This document shows, one piece after another, positions 44,357 through 55,081 of a DNA stretch of 64,000 bases. Source of the DNA: Periconia sp. R9002 (lineage: Eukaryota > Ascomycota > Dothideomycetes > Pleosporales > Periconiaceae). The position numbers were made by a program, and so were the translations under genes. Under the pieces are notes generated by a model, which saw nothing but the letters and a program-made list of their open reading frames with translations, was not told the DNA's origin and did not search any database. Position 1 is the first letter of the stretch. Each line of letters begins with the position of its first letter. Where the stretch lies: the NCBI GenBank assembly GCA_023627715.1, contig JAMAHW010000075.1, positions 1-64,000 on the forward strand, given 5' to 3'.

Positions 44357-45276
44357 TCAGTGAGAATGGATAGTTTCATGGATATCTTCATTCGTACGCC
44401 CGTTCAGCAGTGGGTTCTTCAATCGCTTCATCTCGTCCTCACTCACCACTCTCAATTTCGCTGCTTCCATAAAAGCATCCCAATCCACGCAACTATGCGT
44501 CGATTCGCTCACATTGAACATGGGTAGACTAGTTGTGGGATGCCATATGAAGGATGTGAGCGAGGTATCTGGCTGACACATAGCTCCCTGGCGTAACAGC
44601 TCAATGCAGTGATGTACGTGTCCTCTGTCTTCCCTGGAAACTTCCTCTGTTCTATTGCCCTGCTCGGCTCGCTCGAAAGACTCTCGGATCATTTTCTGGA
44701 GAGCCAAACTGTCAAATTGGTCGTACTTGGGTTCGTACTGGCGTCATGGGAAACTCACTACGCAGTGTAGACTGTGGAAGATGCCAAACCATCCCAAATA
44801 GCCGCCTCCTTCCGGCAGAGCTACTGAATCTTGGTTTACTCTGGCCAACTCATCCTGTGTAAAGCGCATATTCATTGGCGTGAGAAGATTATCCCAAGCT
44901 TTGTTCAAAACATCTGCAGGTTTGTCGCCCGCATACCTCGTCTGCGAAAGATTGTGGAACGTTTTTTCTGTGTAGGAGAAATCTACCGGTATATTGTGTT
45001 TCGAGCCTAAGCAAAATCAGAAAGCTGAAAGGATTTCTTTGCGACAAACTTGCCATGATTCTGATATTTGCATCGTTCACCGTCGAGCTGGCTAGTAACG
45101 AGAAGGATATAAACGATGGTGTAACAGATTATGATTCCACCATGCACACAAAGAGTGCGTTTCCATGAGCATCCATTAGATGGACTTTTGCTGTAGTTGT
45201 CACAGGCACATGAATCATAGTCCTCTTCATCGCTTCTGAACTTCGGTAGAAACGGTTCACTTTGGTTGGAATGCAT
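44357..45276 (-). CDS. UstYa-family (DUF3328) oxidative cyclase, copy 2
   Basis: Exons 45054-45276, 44759-45006 and 44357-44695 give 269 residues. The first intron (47 nt) uses a GC donor (GCAAGT..CTTAG). No GT donor restores the family frame, whereas this one yields NHGSKHNIPVDFSYTEKTFH. The second intron (63 nt) places HSLHC directly before KMIRESFE as expected. Membrane helix near 50-70 (GGIIICYTIVYILLV). Motifs: HSLHC at 152-156 and HVHHC at 183-187, both intact. Also KAWDNLL, the typical D/A-W-x-x-L region. Asperipin-2a needs one UstYa and ustiloxin needs two, so a pair suggests two different bond-forming steps or a heteromeric enzyme. Start at 45276 is the first ATG. The frame extends upstream without one. 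Confidence 0.9.
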
Positions 45277-45945
45277 TTTACCCAACGTAAAATGGTCACT
45301 GTCAACCACCTTCTCAGAAGTTAAGCAGTCCGCAAAACCTGCAAAGATACATTGGCGCCAACAACACCGTCTGAAAATGCGGGTTCCGATACCAGTCAGC
45401 CTGGACGGATTATGTTCTGAGCTTTTGGCAAGTATGGACGACTAAGACTTCGTCTGTACCCTATTTCTCGTATGATGAGCCAAGTTACGATAAGGTAAGC
45501 ACTAGTCTTATCAATAATCAAGCGCGCGACAAGGGGGCCCGGGGCCGCAATTTAGCACTGCTTAGGTCTTAGTGGGGAGCGGGGGAAGAGGGATAAACTT
45601 GGACTATTGCATACCGAAGCACGTAGACCAATAAACACGTAATATCACCAGCACGACCGGGTTGGCCCTGTGATTGGCGCAAGATGCCGTTCACACTGCA
45701 GATAGTACCCACCCCGAAACGCTATCTCAACCATTCAGTCGCAGCTTCGATTAAGAAAAGTAAAATACACTGGTACGCACGCATCCGCTTGGATGGCGTA
45801 GCTGTGCGCCTTGTCCTGAAGTGAGTCACAACACCTCATCTTTTCTTCAAGTTCTTTACAAGGGATATTATGATAGAAAGCGTATCAGAAAGCTGCATTC
45901 TTGGACCATTTCCAACCAACGAGCGAAAAAAAAAAAAACACCTAA
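45277..45945. other. promoter of UstYa-2 and 3' flank of the P450
   Basis: No gene seen. A 13-nt A tract near 45928 lies just past the P450 stop and probably belongs to its 3' end. Confidence 0.5.
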
Positions 45946-47553
45946 TTAAGCTCCCGTGAAAGCAACTTTCGCCCCATTTTTACTTTGGGTCGATAGAGTG
46001 TACTGCTCCTGGAACTCCCATACCGGATCCCGATTCTTCAGACCCTTGAAGGTTTGCAGGAATCTCACAATTGTGTATGATGCTTGTGTAATGGCCATTT
46101 GCTGGCCTATACACACCCGGGGACCACCCGAGAAAGGCAAATAGACCCAGCGAGGCGGCTGGCCATTGACCCAGCGCTCGGGCTTAAATTCCTCGGCATC
46201 TTCGCCAAATAAATCTTTCCTTCGGTGCAAACTATAGAAACTGACAGAAAAGATGTCACCCTTTCGAATGTGAATAGATGCATCGCCTGTGCTCCCTCCA
46301 CCAGCAGGCAGTGTTGTATCGCTAAGCGCAATACGAGAGGTGTTGCCGATGCTGGGGTTGAGGCGCAGCGTCTCGGTGATGACAGCCTGCAGGTATTCCA
46401 TGGATCTGAGAGTCTCGTATGTGATTTCTAGACCAGGCGGCAATTCTAATGTTTCTGCGCGAAGCTTGTTCCAGACGTGAGGGTGCCGAGCGACGTTGAA
46501 GAAGATGTTAGTAAGCGCCACACCGGTCGCTTCATGCGCTGGCAAAAAAACGTTTAGCAATTCATTGCGAATCGCTAGTCGGTCGGACGTCTCTTTCAAA
46601 AGCTCACGGGCCAACACGTAGTGCTTCTGCCGTGGTTTGTTCAGGTCTTTCTCTGCCCGTGCAATTGCGTCGATCTTAGCGTCGACAAAGCCGTGAACGG
46701 TCTTGCATGATGCCCAGAATCTTGGATCCCTAGTGAATATGTTCCACTGCGGCAGTTGCATCCTCTTTCCTAGAGTCATCTGCCCATAGTTCATAGCTTT
46801 GAGCCAAGCCTCATTTTCAGGCGTTGGATTTCCCAGCATGTCCAGTGACTCGCCGAATAACATTTCTGAGGCGGCGTCCAGAGCCATCCTGGTGAATAGA
46901 GGGCGGAGATCTACTGTTGATCCATCTCTAGGAATACTGTCAAGTAACTTTTGAACGTGGACTTCTAATGAGGGAAGGTCCGAGATTTCCTTGCGAGAAA
47001 AGGCTGGGCGCAAGAGGGCCCTGGAATGCTCCCAACGTCGTCCGTCTATACCCATAATTCCCCTGCCTATCAAAGGCTCAAACGAAAACAACCTCAGAGG
47101 CTCCACACCCCAGCTCTCGAAGTCCGTTGACATGACTGCTTGTATATTTCGGGGTTCAATCGTGTGGATTTTTCGGCTTCCGTAGAACTTGCTGGAAAAG
47201 GTAGGGCCATATTGCTCATGCAATTCGCGTATTGAGGCATTTCGCCGGTCCTTCTGAATATTGACTATTTGTGCGTATACGAAATCTAGCCCGAAAATCC
47301 AGTCTTTCTGTGGGGGCGAAGGGGGCTCTTTGCAGTTGAGCCTTTTTGACGTTCTGTAACGGGTGAATGCTCTGTATGAGACTCCGAGAATGTAGATAGA
47401 GAGTGCAAAAGCGATGCAGTACACAATTTTCATGATAGTGACCGAAGCCATGACTGCTCCTGACAACATAGAATGGCTGCTGCTCAGCATGATCAGGTGA
47501 ACGTTATTTCGAAGTTTGGTTGGTTTTAGAAGCCCAAGTCGGCAAGCTAGCAT
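45946..47553 (-). CDS. cytochrome P450 (CYP52-like group), cluster monooxygenase
   Basis: Single exon, up to 535 residues. A later start at MASVTIMKIVY (about residue 36) is also likely, as it places the membrane anchor (IVYCIAFALSIYILGV) at the very N-terminus. The K-helix reads ETLR, followed by FKPERW. The heme loop is FSGGPRVCIGQQ with the Cys ligand (about residue 475), and WGVEPLRLFSFEPLIGRGI resembles CYP52-type sequences. The I-helix reads FLPAHEATGVAL where A-G-x-(D/E)-T-(T/S) is usual: the Gly and the acidic residue are changed. P450s hydroxylate or desaturate residues in several fungal RiPPs and victorin-type peptides. Placement inside the cluster and divergence from a methyltransferase suggest a tailoring role. 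Confidence 0.88.
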   Translation of the reverse strand: MLACRLGLLKPTKLRNNVHLIMLSSSHSMLSGAVMASVTIMKIVYCIAFALSIYILGVSYRAFTRYRTSKRLNCKEPPSPPQKDWIFGLDFVYAQIVNIQKDRRNASIRELHEQYGPTFSSKFYGSRKIHTIEPRNIQAVMSTDFESWGVEPLRLFSFEPLIGRGIMGIDGRRWEHSRALLRPAFSRKEISDLPSLEVHVQKLLDSIPRDGSTVDLRPLFTRMALDAASEMLFGESLDMLGNPTPENEAWLKAMNYGQMTLGKRMQLPQWNIFTRDPRFWASCKTVHGFVDAKIDAIARAEKDLNKPRQKHYVLARELLKETSDRLAIRNELLNVFLPAHEATGVALTNIFFNVARHPHVWNKLRAETLELPPGLEITYETLRSMEYLQAVITETLRLNPSIGNTSRIALSDTTLPAGGGSTGDASIHIRKGDIFSVSFYSLHRRKDLFGEDAEEFKPERWVNGQPPRWVYLPFSGGPRVCIGQQMAITQASYTIVRFLQTFKGLKNRDPVWEFQEQYTLSTQSKNGAKVAFTGA

Positions 47554-47898
47554 GTAATTTATACATAGTAAGGCACACGAGCTTCTTTAGCTTTGCGTTA
47601 CTAGGGCTGACAAGCTACCATGCTGGATTATTCCCCAGCGACGTTTAGTGGAATCTTGCAAACACGCACCACGCCACTGGAGCCTCTTTAGAATCAAGCA
47701 GAGCTGAAAAGCGTTCGGTCCCCGAGAGAAGACGGGTAACTATCTATAGCACACATCGAAGAAACGGGGATGGCTGACATGTGACCTAAAATTCAGTTTG
47801 TGCGTTGTGACGTACCGCTCGTTCTTGAGACCAATTGACCATTTTGGAAAACCATGCGCTAACATCAAGTCCATCGCTACTGCTATCACATCAACGAA
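47554..47898. promoter_or_regulatory. divergent promoter, P450 / methyltransferase
   Basis: 345 bp between the start codons of the P450 (minus) and the class I methyltransferase (plus). No coding potential. The arrangement suggests co-expression. Confidence 0.5.
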
Positions 47899-48711
47899 AT
47901 GGTTACCACAAGTGACGATCAATACATCCTCGGGCGCAGTTTTGCTTCATCGTCACGCCTCAATTTATCCCACTTCCTTTGGAAACACATCCTCGGTTTC
48001 AATATCGACCACCGCATCCCTACATCTGGTCTTCGTATGATAGCAGATGTTGCAACGGGGACAGCCATCTGGCCCCTCGACGTTTCTTCTGAACTACCTA
48101 CCGCAGAAGTAGATGCATTCGACATTGCGCTGGATCAATGTCCACCAAAAGAGTTTCTGCCGCGCATACGAAAACTCGACATATGGAACATCTTCGAGGA
48201 GCCTGATAAATCGATGATCGAGCGCTACGATATCGTACATGTCCGACTTATTATCTTCGTAGTCCGTAATGAAGATCCGCGAGACATTATTCGCAACTTG
48301 ATGAAGCTTCTAAAGCCGGGCGGGTGGCTGCAATGGGAGGAATTGGATCTGTCTGGCTCACACATTGAGCGCGGTCCCGGGAATGATGTCATCGCACCCA
48401 CTGCTGAAAATGCTCTGAAGAGAGTTCAAAGCATTAGTGTGAACCACTGGACGGTAAATCTATCATCTATCCTCACGGAAGAGGGCATGACGAAGACAAA
48501 TCGGGATGTGTATATAATTCCTCCGCAGTGGGCAAAGATGTTTTCGGATATGCATCTTACGATGGAGAACGAGCTTGCTATGCCTTCGCCGGAGGCGAAA
48601 CAGGCGAAGTTGGAAGAGATCGCTGCTATTTGCGAAGAGTCGAAGAAGGGCGCCATCATCTCCACGCCATTGACTGTGACTATTGCGCAGAAGCCTGAGA
48701 TGGAAGCATAG
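47899..48711 (+). CDS. class I SAM-dependent methyltransferase (LaeA/UMTA-like)
   Basis: Single exon, 270 residues. The N-terminal YILGRSFASSSRLNLSHFLWKHILGF and the SAM motif I MIADVATGTAIWPLDV match the fungal LaeA/UMTA-like group, which also holds secondary-metabolite N- and O-methyltransferases. Motif II-like DAFDIALDQCPPKEFLP and the post-SAM LKPGGWLQWEELDLSG are in place. The usual GTGTG(I/V)W reads VATGTAIW, still glycine-containing. In ustiloxin and phomopsin clusters a methyltransferase methylates the peptide amine, so this is a candidate for that role. It is convergent with the following O-methyltransferase, 114 bp between stops. Confidence 0.85.
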   Translation: MVTTSDDQYILGRSFASSSRLNLSHFLWKHILGFNIDHRIPTSGLRMIADVATGTAIWPLDVSSELPTAEVDAFDIALDQCPPKEFLPRIRKLDIWNIFEEPDKSMIERYDIVHVRLIIFVVRNEDPRDIIRNLMKLLKPGGWLQWEELDLSGSHIERGPGNDVIAPTAENALKRVQSISVNHWTVNLSSILTEEGMTKTNRDVYIIPPQWAKMFSDMHLTMENELAMPSPEAKQAKLEEIAAICEESKKGAIISTPLTVTIAQKPEMEA

Positions 48712-48825
48712 ATAGCGTAATCATGTATTTTGCATGCCGTCAATTGATCTGTACTGAGTTCTAGAGCTTAAATGTAAAAACAAAACAAAACTTGTGTCTA
48801 TTTCAACTCATTTCGAGGTTACATT

Positions 48826-50182
48826 CTATGAGATCGACTGATTCCATGTCGCTTGAATTATGTCGAATCGCGAGCCTGGGGTACGAACGATGCCATCAAA
48901 ATGGAATCGCGAATCGCAAGTTCTAAAGAGGCTTTCCCAGTCGTCTGCGTCTCTTTCCTTGCCGTTGTGTAGCTCGAGCATCGACAAATCCATAGTCCTG
49001 AATATAATCAGCAATAAAACTTCCTGATATGTACATTGGATTTACTTACCGGAGACTTCTATTTAAGAAGACGGATTCCGCTCCAGGTGACGGTAAGACA
49101 TATTCGTTCAATACCACTTTTGCGCCATCTCTCAAGGCAGGAATCAAAGCGCGCAGAATTTTGATTGCATATGTGTCGGACCAGTCGTGCAAAATCCACC
49201 GAAACAGATAGACATCCGCGATTATGGGTTGTTCCTCGAAGAAGTCGTGCTCCATAAAGGTGATTCTATGTTTGAACTCGGGTGCAAGACTCTCCATTCC
49301 CTCTGCGACGGGCTTCGGTCGGTCCTGCACTACGAATCTGAGCGCTGCGTGCTTTTTTGCAATTGCCTGGCTCACGCGCCCGGTGTTACCACCAACATCC
49401 ACCACTGTCTGGTATTTGTCCCATGGAATACTTTCGAGCAGTCCAGTTGGTTCAAAGCCAGGTGCGGAATTGAACCAGCCCATAGCGTCAGCATAACGTT
49501 TTTCACGCCCTGGATCCTTACCAATCTCATTGAAAAATAAATCTGTGGTAGTATTGGCGAGGTTGAAGCTAGTTTGATCGGGCTCCTGAGCATCTGGCCA
49601 TTTCTGCAGCGCATCTACCGTCTTGACGGCTGACGGCCAAAGCTCACCTGTAACGAAACCTAGCCAGGATTTCATCAATGGATCGGAGAGACGTTTGGAA
49701 GCCGCAGTGTGCGCGACGTGACCTTTCCGCGGCTCGTGGAAAATGCGATAAGTCATTGCATGACGCAGCAGTCGTCGAACTTCAGGCTCGCTGAGCTCGC
49801 AACCTGCTGCGAGTTCTCCAAACGTGACTTCTTCTTTACCCTCGGGGAATTGGGTGAGGTTGAAGCGGATGATTGCTTGGACGCTCAAAAGGGAATTGTG
49901 CTTCGCGAAGTTAGCAGTATACCAGCTTTGCGAGAGTGCGCGTACAAAAAGCGAGCTGAGCAACCCAGTAGGGCCCAACATCAGAGATTGAAGCTCGTCG
50001 GTTGCATCAACCACAGATTGGCGGGCAGCGTCAAGTTCGGGCCCATGTCCGAAAAGTAGTTTGGGTGGGTTGTCTGCTGCGAATGACGGAGTAGGAAGTC
50101 CGTTTGATGTGAGGTGAGCATCGATCGTCACCGTGTTGGAGTGTATGATATTAGAAAGTTCGAGTATGCGTTTGGAAGACAT
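48826..50182 (-). CDS. O-methyltransferase (family 2, plant-OMT-like)
   Basis: Exons 49050-50182 and 48826-48997, with a 52-nt intron (GTAAGT..TTCAG), encode 434 residues. The start at 50182 (MSSKRILELSN) fits family length. The frame upstream to 50377 looks untranslated. The N-terminal winged-helix dimerisation domain (ELSEPEVRRLLRHAMTYRIF) is followed by the SAM motif VVDVGGNTGRVSQAIAKKH, and then FRWILHDWSDTYAIKILRAL containing the catalytic His of the HDW motif. The C-terminus, supplied by exon 2, is RTMDLSMLELHNGKERDADDWESLF, also canonical. Such enzymes methylate phenolic hydroxyls. In this setting a tyrosine-derived phenol of the peptide is an attractive substrate, but that is inference. 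Confidence 0.9.
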
Positions 50183-51593
50183 TTTGAACGGAGAGCCCAG
50201 CAAATGTGCATGCGGCTGTACCTGCGCTTTTGTATGCAAACACAGCATGCACGGCACTACCGTGGACTCCCGTACCCTTGTTAGCTCGCTAGGACGGCCG
50301 CCAACGCCACCCAAAGTTAGTCCGCTCAGCACTAATTCTACCTTGAGACCCATCATAGTAGTACACGCGATTTGCAATTTTGTAGAGATGGAATGTCTCT
50401 ACTGAGTGATCTTACAGCTGATTAAGAGATTTTGGGCACGAACGGCATGGAATCTTCCACTTATACAACCAATTGAATGTCCTGAGCCGACGTTGAGCTC
50501 ACAATGGTATAATTTTAAATTCTACAATATGAGCTGTATGGGACTATGATGATAGGATGGATTAGATCTCGTTATATATGTACTATTCAAGGCTGATTTG
50601 TATTTTTCGGTATCGTTCTCACACTTACTATTGTTCATAGGACATTCTCATGTCAAAAAAATGACCAGTGTACGTTACCGTCATTGCTGCATTAATCCAA
50701 TGCCATAACGATATGGGGCCAAAATGACATATTGTGATATTTTCACTCAATGAGCCCGCAGGCAATTAATATTGAAACAATGTTGTCTCGAAAGCTTGTT
50801 TTGTTGCGTAGAAGAACTTTACCTATCAATGTAAAACCAGGTGAGGCGGTGGAAGAGTGTTTATATTTTGAGGTCAACTGATATATAATGCTAATTGTAC
50901 CCCAGTCACACAACCTCTCTGGCCTTGCTTTCAGGGCAGGACATATATATATGCCCTCGCCCACCTATTTCACCTGTAAAGGCACTATCGATTACCCCCC
51001 ACTACCACCTACAATCCATCTGTAATACGATGACGGAAACACATAATATGCATCATTTACCAAACATCAATGCCCAATTTTTACTGATTTCTATCACCGA
51101 CATTCGAGTGATCAATTGCATTGTTCTGAAATTCCTTAGGCAAAATACCTTCATATCATCAATCGTTACACAATCAATCAAATTGGCTTGTACTGTTTCT
51201 ATAAGAATGTACTATTCTAACATCATTCATAATTGCGTACCAGTGAAACTAGAGGATCAAGCAGTTGTCTCTGTATGCACAATGCCAAGAACATATGCCT
51301 ACTTGGAGCTGTGCACAGATCACCGTTGCTGATATCATGGTCACGTGCCCCGCCCGCACACCTATGAGGAAAGCGCTTGGGCCTCATAGATCAAAACGTC
51401 CGGCTTTAAGCTATGCTCCATTGTTCAATCAACAACAGTGGATTGCTCCTATACAAACGCAAAGTTTGCGCTGCATGGGCATATATATTGATTGTCTCAC
51501 TCGCACCTACATGCTTCTACCTCAACGGGCTACCACCACACTTTTCATTGTACCTTCCCAACGGCGTCCACAGATCAGGAAGGACCATCAGTC
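50183..51593. other. intergenic, no gene seen
   Basis: AT-rich spacer at the right side of the RiPP-like cluster. Frames at 50895-51332 and 51265-51597 lack motifs and splice partners. The distal part is the promoter of the J-domain gene. Confidence 0.55.
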
Positions 51594-52797
51594 ATGACGT
51601 CTACAACTACCACGGAAGATTATTATGGAATTCTCCAAGTTTCTCAGTCTGCCACAATCGAGGAAATTACCAAATCGTATCGGCGACTCGCTTTGCAAGT
51701 GCATCCGGATCGGAACAAGAAGCCGGATGCCACTGCTACCTTCCAACTGGTATATCGAACAAACAATCCTTCTCGGTCTGTGAAATGGGCGATGTTTACT
51801 GAGTTTTTGTTGTTAGCTTGGTAGAGGATACGAAACGCTGAAAGATGCCGAGAAACGTCGGAGCTATGATCGCATCTACGACACAGTGACAAAATTGAAG
51901 GCACAAGAAGCACCCCCCCGAAACGAAGCAGCCCCAAGAAAAGATGGAGTAGAATCATCAAATAAGAGCAAGGCGCCCGAAGGGCCGAAAAAGTCGCAAC
52001 CATCAACATCCACGGCAGATACAGAAGCATCAGGGGACGAAGGAGAGATAGCTCGGATCCGTAAGGCTAAGCAACAATGCGCTACGTCTTGGTCGAACAG
52101 CAAGAAGATTATTGAAGGTTCGATCTTCGGGTTTGAGCGCCAGAAACGTACCCTAGAGCGCGAGATCGAAACCGTGGAAGAGACTATAGCTGCTAGGGAG
52201 GCTTCGGAAGCTTGGGACGATTCTTTCCCCAGTTTGAAGAAGGTTACACTAACCGAAGAAGAGATGGACCGCAAGTACAGGGAGGCACAAGATTTGAGAA
52301 GTAGGAAAGACATGAAGGAAAGACGACTGGAGTCTGTGCAATCTGAGCTAAAACGGCAGCGAGAACTTTACCAGAAGACTGAGATGATATTCTGTGCTGA
52401 AAGCTCAAAATACGATGACGAGATATGGCGAATTCAAGATAGGATCAACCAGAGAAAAGAGCAGGAATATAAAGACAAGGAGAGGACAGAAGCGAGAGAG
52501 AGGGCAGAGGCGAGGGAGAGGGCGGAATATGAGAAGAGACAGCAGGCGAAGTTGAAGGAAGAACAAAGGAGAAGAGCGGAGGAGTTGAGACAACAGAAGG
52601 AGCTCGCCGAGCAAGAAGAACTTCGACTCAAACAGGAGAACTGTGATCATGATGGATGGTGGCCAAAAGTTCACGGTTATTCAGAATGTCCAGTGTGTGG
52701 CGAGGAGTGGAGGTATCTACTGGAGTGTCCTCATTGCGAAATTCAAGCTTGTCCGAGGTGTCAGTACGACCTACGCCCGTCAAGGAGGCAGCGCTAG
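51594..52797 (+). CDS. J-domain (DnaJ) protein with coiled coil and C-terminal zinc ribbon
   Basis: Exons 51594-51749 and 51817-52797, with a 67-nt intron inside the J domain, encode 378 residues. Splicing to the acceptor at 51816 restores FQLLGRGYETLKDAEKRRSYD. The J domain is complete: DYYGILQVSQSATIEEI, the Hsp70-stimulating HPD in QVHPDRNKK, and helix IV. Residues about 85-130 are disordered (EAPPRNEAAPRKDG). A long charged coiled coil follows, with a repeated AREREREA-like Glu/Arg/Ala stretch. The C-terminus holds a four-to-six-Cys zinc ribbon (ECPVCGEEW, LECPHCEIQACPRCQ). Numerous fungal J proteins share this layout. The Hsp70 client is unknown. Confidence 0.88.
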
Positions 52798-53281
52798 GAT
52801 TACGGAATGGGAGAGGATTGAAGTGGGAGATGGGGTTGATGAAATAAGAGCTGTTACAGTGAATGGGAATGAATGCGCGGTGGGCACACCTGCTACAGCT
52901 GTGTAATGATAAACTCCTATTTGTAGAACATAACGCTACTGCGAAGAACCTGTCTCATCTTGATGTCATGCGCATTCTGTTCTATCCGCAGGTAGTGATA
53001 CACAACTACCTGTTGCTGCCACACTTACACAGGTTTCACTAGTTTACATCATCAGCACAGACAATGAGATTGACCGTGATATTGCACTAGATATAACTGC
53101 GTGCTTACATCCATGAATACAACATTAGGTTGCTCAGGGTTGGGTGTTATGTGCACTTCACAGATCTCTAATTGACAAAATACCAGTAAAATTAACTATC
53201 ACGTAGTACGCCAGAAGACCGTTTGATTTCACTAATTCGAAAGCAGCATCACGTTGTGGCATCTCCAATATATTGTTAACA
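52798..53281. other. convergent 3' spacer, nothing seen
   Basis: 484 bp between the J-protein stop and the P450 stop. No gene, repeat or RNA was recognised. Confidence 0.55.
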
Positions 53282-55081
53282 TTACCCGACTTTCGTCAAT
53301 TTCAAAACACACTTCCCTCCCCTCGGAGCCATGACAAAATGATCCATCATCTCCATATCCTTATCCGTCGTCGGACTCCCAATCTCAAAACCATACCGCT
53401 TAATCATCGCCGCCACACAGCATTTCAGCTCCATGACAGAGAGCCTCTGCCCCAAGCAAGCCCGTGCTCCTTTCCCAAACACCATGAACTGGTCGCGCAT
53501 TGCCTCTGCGCTTCCCAATTTTTCGGCATCAAGCCAGCGCTGCGGGTTGAAGCGATCTGGGTCGGGGAAGAAGTCTGGGTTCCGCTGTGACGTGAAGGCT
53601 TGGCAGGAGACGACAGTCTTTTCGTAGGATCATAGTCAGCGAATCCATCCTTCATATTCACTTCTCTCATAGTTGTATTTCTCATAATCGAAGACTTACA
53701 CCTTTGGGGCAATTCACTCCTGCAATGATCGCTCCACCCTCCGGCGCCATTCTCTGCAGCCCAGCAGGACCAGCAGGATGCACGCGCAAAACCTCCATTA
53801 CGACTGCATCCAATACTGGTAATTCCTTAAGCGCATCATACCTAGGATTCAATATTTGCTCATCCCTTCCAATTGCATTGACTAGTTCCTCGCGTAGCTT
53901 TGTTTGCCATGTGGGGTTATGAGCCAGCTGCCAGAAGAGGTACGTGAGTGTGTTACCTGTGGTGTCGGTACCGGCAAAGATCAGATTAGTCAGTTCATCA
54001 ACGATACCAGTGTCTGTTAGGTGTCTGGGGATGGGTCGCTGGAGATTTGCCGCTTGTAGATTGGCTCTTTCATTCACCATTCTCGCAATGAGGCTGTTCT
54101 GTCCTTCGGTGCCGTTTGCCATTGCTTTCTCGTAGGCGGCAGTGCAATACTGTGATATTGTCAACATCGAGCACATCTATTTCTTGGATAATTGCGTGTT
54201 GATGTACCTTGCGAAACTCGCGTGCGGCGTTGAGGAATTTCCTGATGCTTGGGAAAGGAGAATGTTGAAAAACCATGGAGAAGAGAGGGAACATCCACCA
54301 TACCCAAAGGGTCGGGAAGACAGAATCAATTTCCTTCAGTAAATCTGGAGATTCCTCGGTCTCTAAACCTGAAAAGCTGTCTCCGACAAAGCCCTCCCCT
54401 ATCTCGTCTTAGTTTGTCGCATTCACATAGCCATGATCTAATTGAAATTGAGGGGAATGAATCTCCCAATCACTTACCAACAACGCTCAATGCCAGCATC
54501 CTGAACCAGGGAAGGACATCCAAAGGCTCCCCCACACGCTTATCAAAACACTTGACCAAATTTCCAATCTGCCTCCAAAGAACTGGTTCCAAAGCCGCCG
54601 TTGCAGAGGGACTAAAACTCGGAATAATCCTCTTTTTCATTGGTTTATACTTCATGTCATCTCTCGTAGTAAACGTGCCCACAAACCCAAACGATTCATA
54701 CGCCGGCGCCTTTGGATACTTCGAATTCGCACTGTAGATCTCTTTCATAGCTTCAGGCGATGCGAAACATACCTGGTCCGGAGCCACGCGAACTGCTGGT
54801 CCGTATTTCTTATGCAGGGCGTGGATGGTTGCTGCGCGGTTTCCGGAGACATCGAGCAAGGTTATCCAGAGGCTTGTATATTTCGCAAAGAAGGGACCGG
54901 GGATGGGACGGAGAGGGTCAGTATACCATTGATAAATTATGAAAGGGAGGACGGCTGGGACCAAGATGTGTGTGAAGTACCATATCGGTTCGTGGTTGGC
55001 GGAAAATACAGAGCTGAGAGTTGTCTGCATCCAAGACAAATATTCCAAGCAGGTGTCACACTGGCTAAGAAGTGGAGACAT
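53282..55081 (-). CDS. cytochrome P450 monooxygenase
   Basis: Exons 54478-55081, 54208-54398, 53700-54149 and 53282-53617 all join in phase to give 526 residues. An N-terminal anchor (FTHILVPAVLPFIIYQWY) is followed by the proline hinge LRPIPGPFFAKYT. The I-helix motif FAGTDTTGNTL is canonical, the K-helix reads VVMEVLRVHPAG, and the PERF-type region is PDRFNPQRWLD. The heme loop FGKGARACLGQ supplies the Cys ligand. These features fit fungal class II microsomal P450s acting on secondary metabolites or aromatic compounds. It lies 2.7 kb from the RiPP-like cluster across the J-protein gene and next to a Zn2Cys6 regulator, so membership in that cluster is possible but unproven. Confidence 0.9.
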
